A stretch of DNA of 64,000 nt from Adiantum capillus-veneris (Eukaryota > Streptophyta > Polypodiopsida > Polypodiales > Pteridaceae). The notes beneath the pieces are model-generated. The model saw only the letters and a list, made by a program, of their open reading frames with translations. It was not told where the DNA came from and did not search any database. Position numbers and translations under genes: made by a program. The stretch covers positions 107,009,412 to 107,073,411 of the forward strand of contig CM043963.1 of assembly GCA_014529385.2 (NCBI GenBank). The letters run 5' to 3'. Below are positions 60,512 through 64,000 of the stretch, piece by piece; position 1 is the first letter of the stretch, and each line of letters opens with the position of its first letter.

Positions 60512-63354
60512 ATGAACCTCGTCAATATGGAGGGAATGAGGCTAACATGGAGGGACGAATCCGCAGCCGCTATTCACTTTCCTGCACATTTGGCTAATGG
60601 CGCACTCCTCAAATGGCACAAATGTTACCCAGAAAGGAGCCAAATATCACCTTCACATTGATTTGGACAATGAGTACTAACCATTGATTAAGCGCAGTAA
60701 AACAAACACACATATACCTCCCGCTTCCATAGACACGCTCAGAGCTCAAGGAGCTAAACACATAGATATCTGGACGAGAGGCTCTCTCTACCTTAAGAAT
60801 CCAATGACTAATGTGTCTCCACCGTTTGTCAATCCTACAAGCTTATTGACCTTTGCTGGTGATGGAGAAAAGGGCCTTCTGGGTTATTGTAAATCACTTA
60901 CAAGAGAAGCTGAAACTTACAAGAGCATTCTCCAAGCTCAACAATGTGAGATTGTTCGCCTTTCACATTTACATTCTACAGATCAGGTTACCATTTTGCA
61001 ACATAAAACAGAGGTACAAGAACTGAAAGGAAACGTGCGAAGTTGTCAAATGAAGGACACCATCTTGGGTGGTCGTATCCGAAAGAAGAAATTGCGCAAT
61101 CTTGAAACATTGCAGGTTGCATCAGGAGGTCTCAAGAAAAGAATCCGAGCATTAAGGTGATGCTTCTTGGTTGGCTACATTGTCTTAGTTAAGTAATCTT
61201 TTTGTTTTTTCTTGTTATGCATTGTTTTCATGTGCCTAAATAGTGTTAGTGAAGCAAATTTTCTGTTATTTACTTATGCATTGTCTTCATGTAGAGATTC
61301 AATCTATCCTGACAAGGAAAACATTGACCCCAAAGCGAATATAGGAAAGAGATTGAAGCCACTTATAAGTAGAAGCCTGGCAGCAGATATAGTACATGAC
61401 AAGAAGTTTAAGGTCCTACAACGAAATGTAGTGGCCCACTTTATTTCAGAGAACTCAGTGCCTGCAAAAGAGATACAAGGCACACTTGATTCACTTGGTG
61501 TAAACAAAAGAGGATATTAGGCTATCCAAAAGTCTGTCTCATCCATCTTTGTTAGGAAGGGTATAAAATCCAAACTTCTACCATCAGCCTCAAGTGTTTG
61601 GAAAGAGAGGCTTCAGCTTAACGAGGCACAGGGAGACTATCTTGGACAGCCCTTTCATATTAAAGCAACTTACAGTGGCCATGGAGCAAACATGGCATAC
61701 GATGAGTTCAACAATATTTTTATGGACCTGCGGATATTACAGAAGAGAATGGTGGAGTTTTACAACATCACATTTGAAGAGTCACGAGGGGTATTACATT
61801 TTGTGTTAAAACTGGATGAGTGTGAGCTTGTTAAAGAGAAAAAGCTAGAGCGTGTTACTATTACTTTAATGAATAGAGCCCTCTCAAAGTGTCCCAGTGA
61901 TGATCCTTTATATTTTAGTGTTCAATCAGAATCTAACATATGGTGGCTTAGTGCGTTTGAGGTAAGCGAGATTCTCAGGTAAGCTCAAATGTTCACATCT
62001 ACTTAAGTCTCATTTATTTTGTGTTGCAGGTAAAGAAAGAAGATCATGAGATTCTATATTGGGTGTTCCATCGAACTAATATTCCGGAGGTGATTGATCG
62101 ACAGACTAACCAGGGAGAGGTACTACGTCTAGATGGAAGGGGAGACTTTCAAGTTCAGTGGCATCTTGCAGGTTACCTCAAAACATTAAAGTGCATGTAT
62201 AATTGTGGAATGGGTGCAATGGCAAAGTCGCCGTGTTTGTTCTGCATGAAGCCTGCAAAGGTCATGGACCCAAAGTGGTGGAGAAAAGCTCCAACACCTC
62301 ACATTGAGGATCCTGCTTTTCGACCGGTTTTGAAAATACCACTTGTGAATGTCCACATTTGTACAATGCATGCCCTTTGTAGAATTGTGGAAAAATTGGT
62401 CTACTTATACATCGGGTTTTCTTAGAAGATTAAGAACTCTGCAGAACGACAAGTAGCCCTGCAGTGCTTAGAAATGGTACTGTCGGATATGGGGCTTCAT
62501 GGTGGCAATGTGAAAATCCAGTGGGATGAAAAGAGATCAACTGCTGAGAAGGATGTCCCATGCAAACCATCCATCGGTGGGGTGAAGGCACGGAGGTTTT
62601 TATCTAAGCCCCAAGGTACAAGAGATCCGAAGCTAACAAAACATGGAAAAATATATAACACATCTTATGTTAGCAAGGTAGAGTATCAGAGCTGGAAAAA
62701 GCTACATATTGCAGTCAAAGACCACGAACCAACTACTCGTAACGCGAAGGCTGAGGTTTGGAGATCAATAGACATCCTATTTTTGATGTGCGACAAAGAT
62801 GACTGGTCACAAGGTGATATGAACAAGTTCAAGGAAAATCTCAACCTTCTGAAAAAATCATTCAAGACAGCATGGACAGACACCCAGATTACTCACTACA
62901 TGGTATTATCATGTATTTCTTTCTCTCTTATGTGCAAATATGTGACTGTAAAACATTCTAACTAATCTGTTTTCATATCCAGCACATCATCTTCAATCAT
63001 TTGCCATATTTTATACAAAAGTATGGGAACCCGGCAATATGGAATACCCAAGGGATGGAAAAGTCTCATTACATGGCGAGAAATGCTTATTTCAGGCACA
63101 CACGACATGGTGGCTCTCGAATCAAGGCTAACAGTTTGAGAGAACTATTTGAATGGTTCTATCGTAGAATCATTCATCGAATGCAGGCAAAAGAAGTCTT
63201 GGTCAATTCAGCAACAGCACAAGCCATCAGACATTTACAACAACAAAAAGTTAAAAGATCAATGGCATACAACAACTCCGGAGCTCGTGAAAGTCAACGA
63301 AGGTGGAGAGAGACAATGGTGTATGTGAATCACAAGTGGAGAAAGATACTCTGA
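60512..63354 (+). pseudogene. GT2 gene T copy (candidate transposase), broken
   Basis: The exons correspond to GT1: 60512-61156 (8 bp shorter than in GT1, causing a frameshift near 60583, plus a TAA at about 60677), 61295-61961 (TAG at 61518-61520), 62030-62902 (TAG at 62423-62425, shared with GT1) and 62983-63354. At the codon where GT1 has TGA this copy has TGG. The segment before the CLFC pair reads HLAGYLKTL (HLADYLKTL in GT1). Splice sites are conserved. This copy carries more lesions than GT1. Confidence 0.75.
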
Positions 63355-63417
63355 GTGGATGACATTGTACAAAATTTATGTAATACATGATCTTATACAA
63401 TTGCTACTTGAAGTGTA

Positions 63418-63846
63418 TCAAGATTTTGAAGGTTCAATTTTGTTTTTTGGCACGTCACCGTTGTAACGAATCATGAGATGTTTGCCATACTCTAAAAGTT
63501 CATCTGGGTTTTGTCTACCAAGAGCTAGTGCCATTGCTGTGTAGGTGTAGTAATACGTTGCCCGACCACCTGTATAGCCTGCGCAGTAACCAAAACAATC
63601 TCTAGCAAACACTTTGTCCACAAGAATGACTTTATCTGCACTTTTGGGCAGCACCGGTCCACCCAAGAAGCGTGATAGTGTCTTGAATGTGTAAGTTGCT
63701 ATTGAACCCTCTTGTGACATGGAATTGTGAAAAACTACTATCGGCGACTCGCAAAGCTTTGAAAGGTACTGTGCTAGGGCCGCATCCCTTCCTCGATACT
63801 CTCTTGTCCGGCGCCGAAGGAAGTCATCCTTGTCAGCAATCCAAGA
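63418..63846 (-). pseudogene. GT2 gene D copy, last exon (plus edge of previous exon)
   Basis: The exon is 429 nt with the same length and frame as 47113-47541 and an intact reading frame (SWIADKDDFLRRRTREYRGRD start, IEPSKS end). The intron 63847-63954 carries a (GA)n tract. The preceding exon reaches the window edge and has a TAG (63967-63969) where GT1 has CAG, so this gene D copy is disabled. Confidence 0.7.
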
Positions 63847-63872
63847 CTGCACATACCATGTCAGAAGTGACA

Positions 63873-63949
<77 letters not shown>

Positions 63950-64000
63950 ACCATGAAGCTCTCATCCTACAGAAAGAGGTTTTCTTGCCACAGGTCTACA

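Larger units (their letters stand above)
60312..64000. mobile_element. GT2: inverted second copy of the giant element (continues past window)
   Basis: This starts with the CATTAGGAAATTTC end at 60312 and runs collinear with the complement of GT1 from 50657 to about 46970 at the window edge. Exon lengths of gene T exons 2-4 and the last exon of gene D are conserved exactly. It is inserted in the RNase H region of copia Co4 (frame lost after the CETEYR region). Only about a third of the element is visible, so gene B and gene A copies and the other end cannot be checked here. Confidence 0.85.

Overview
The window looks like the repeat-dominated genome of a land plant, perhaps a fern or another non-seed plant. 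The evidence is nested Ty3/gypsy and Ty1/copia elements with tRNA-Met-type primer sites, an L1-type LINE remnant, GT-AG introns in the one ordinary gene and in the large DNA element, a HINT4-type gene, and very many (GA)n/(TC)n tracts. The species cannot be fixed from sequence alone. No rRNA operon, tRNA gene, CRISPR array or bacterial-style operon is visible.

Layout. 1-4.9 kb: two related gypsy elements with LTRs head to head (Gy1 minus, Gy2 plus). 5089-10401: a nearly complete copia element, Co1 (minus), with 284/294-bp LTRs and a perfect AGTAG target duplication, followed by an L1-like reverse transcriptase remnant (10.4-11.8 kb) and a third gypsy fragment, Gy3 (11.8-12.4 kb). 13129-13840: five clean exons of a HINT4-like histidine-triad gene, the only ordinary host gene I recognise. 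16.6-23.5 kb: decayed gypsy Gy4 (minus) with tandem arrays in its 5' LTR side. 27280-31591: copia Co2 (plus), inserted into an (AC)n microsatellite and lacking its reverse transcriptase. 32-35.3 kb: GA tracts and a perfect 268-bp-period tandem duplication. 35.9-38.7 kb: gypsy fragment Gy5 (plus).

39061-50657 is the most notable segment: an apparent 11.6-kb DNA transposon (GT1) with 33-bp terminal inverted repeats and four multi-exon genes. These are an intact 413-aa orphan (A, plus); a five-exon gene (B, minus) whose exons join in phase into a histone H3/CENH3-like domain, an Ulp1/C48 SUMO-protease domain, an acidic linker and an FCP1/NIF-like HAD domain; a protein of unknown function (D, plus); and a four-exon candidate transposase (T, minus). 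A second, inverted and partly shown copy (GT2) begins at 60312 and has landed in the RNase H region of copia Co4.

53.2-60.3 kb: two copia elements, Co3 (minus) and Co4 (plus). Co4 also carries a 237-bp 5S-rRNA-headed SINE with a 17-bp target duplication. Nearly all transposon genes are broken: stops, frameshifts, lost catalytic residues and deletions are given per entry. Gene A and, apart from one TAG, gene B are the exceptions.

For genes working together, only GT1 offers a hypothesis. A DDE-like transposase would be mobilised with a chromatin-directed accessory fusion (nucleosome-like docking, deSUMOylation, CTD-phosphatase-like fold). This is inferred from co-location and reading frames, not demonstrated.
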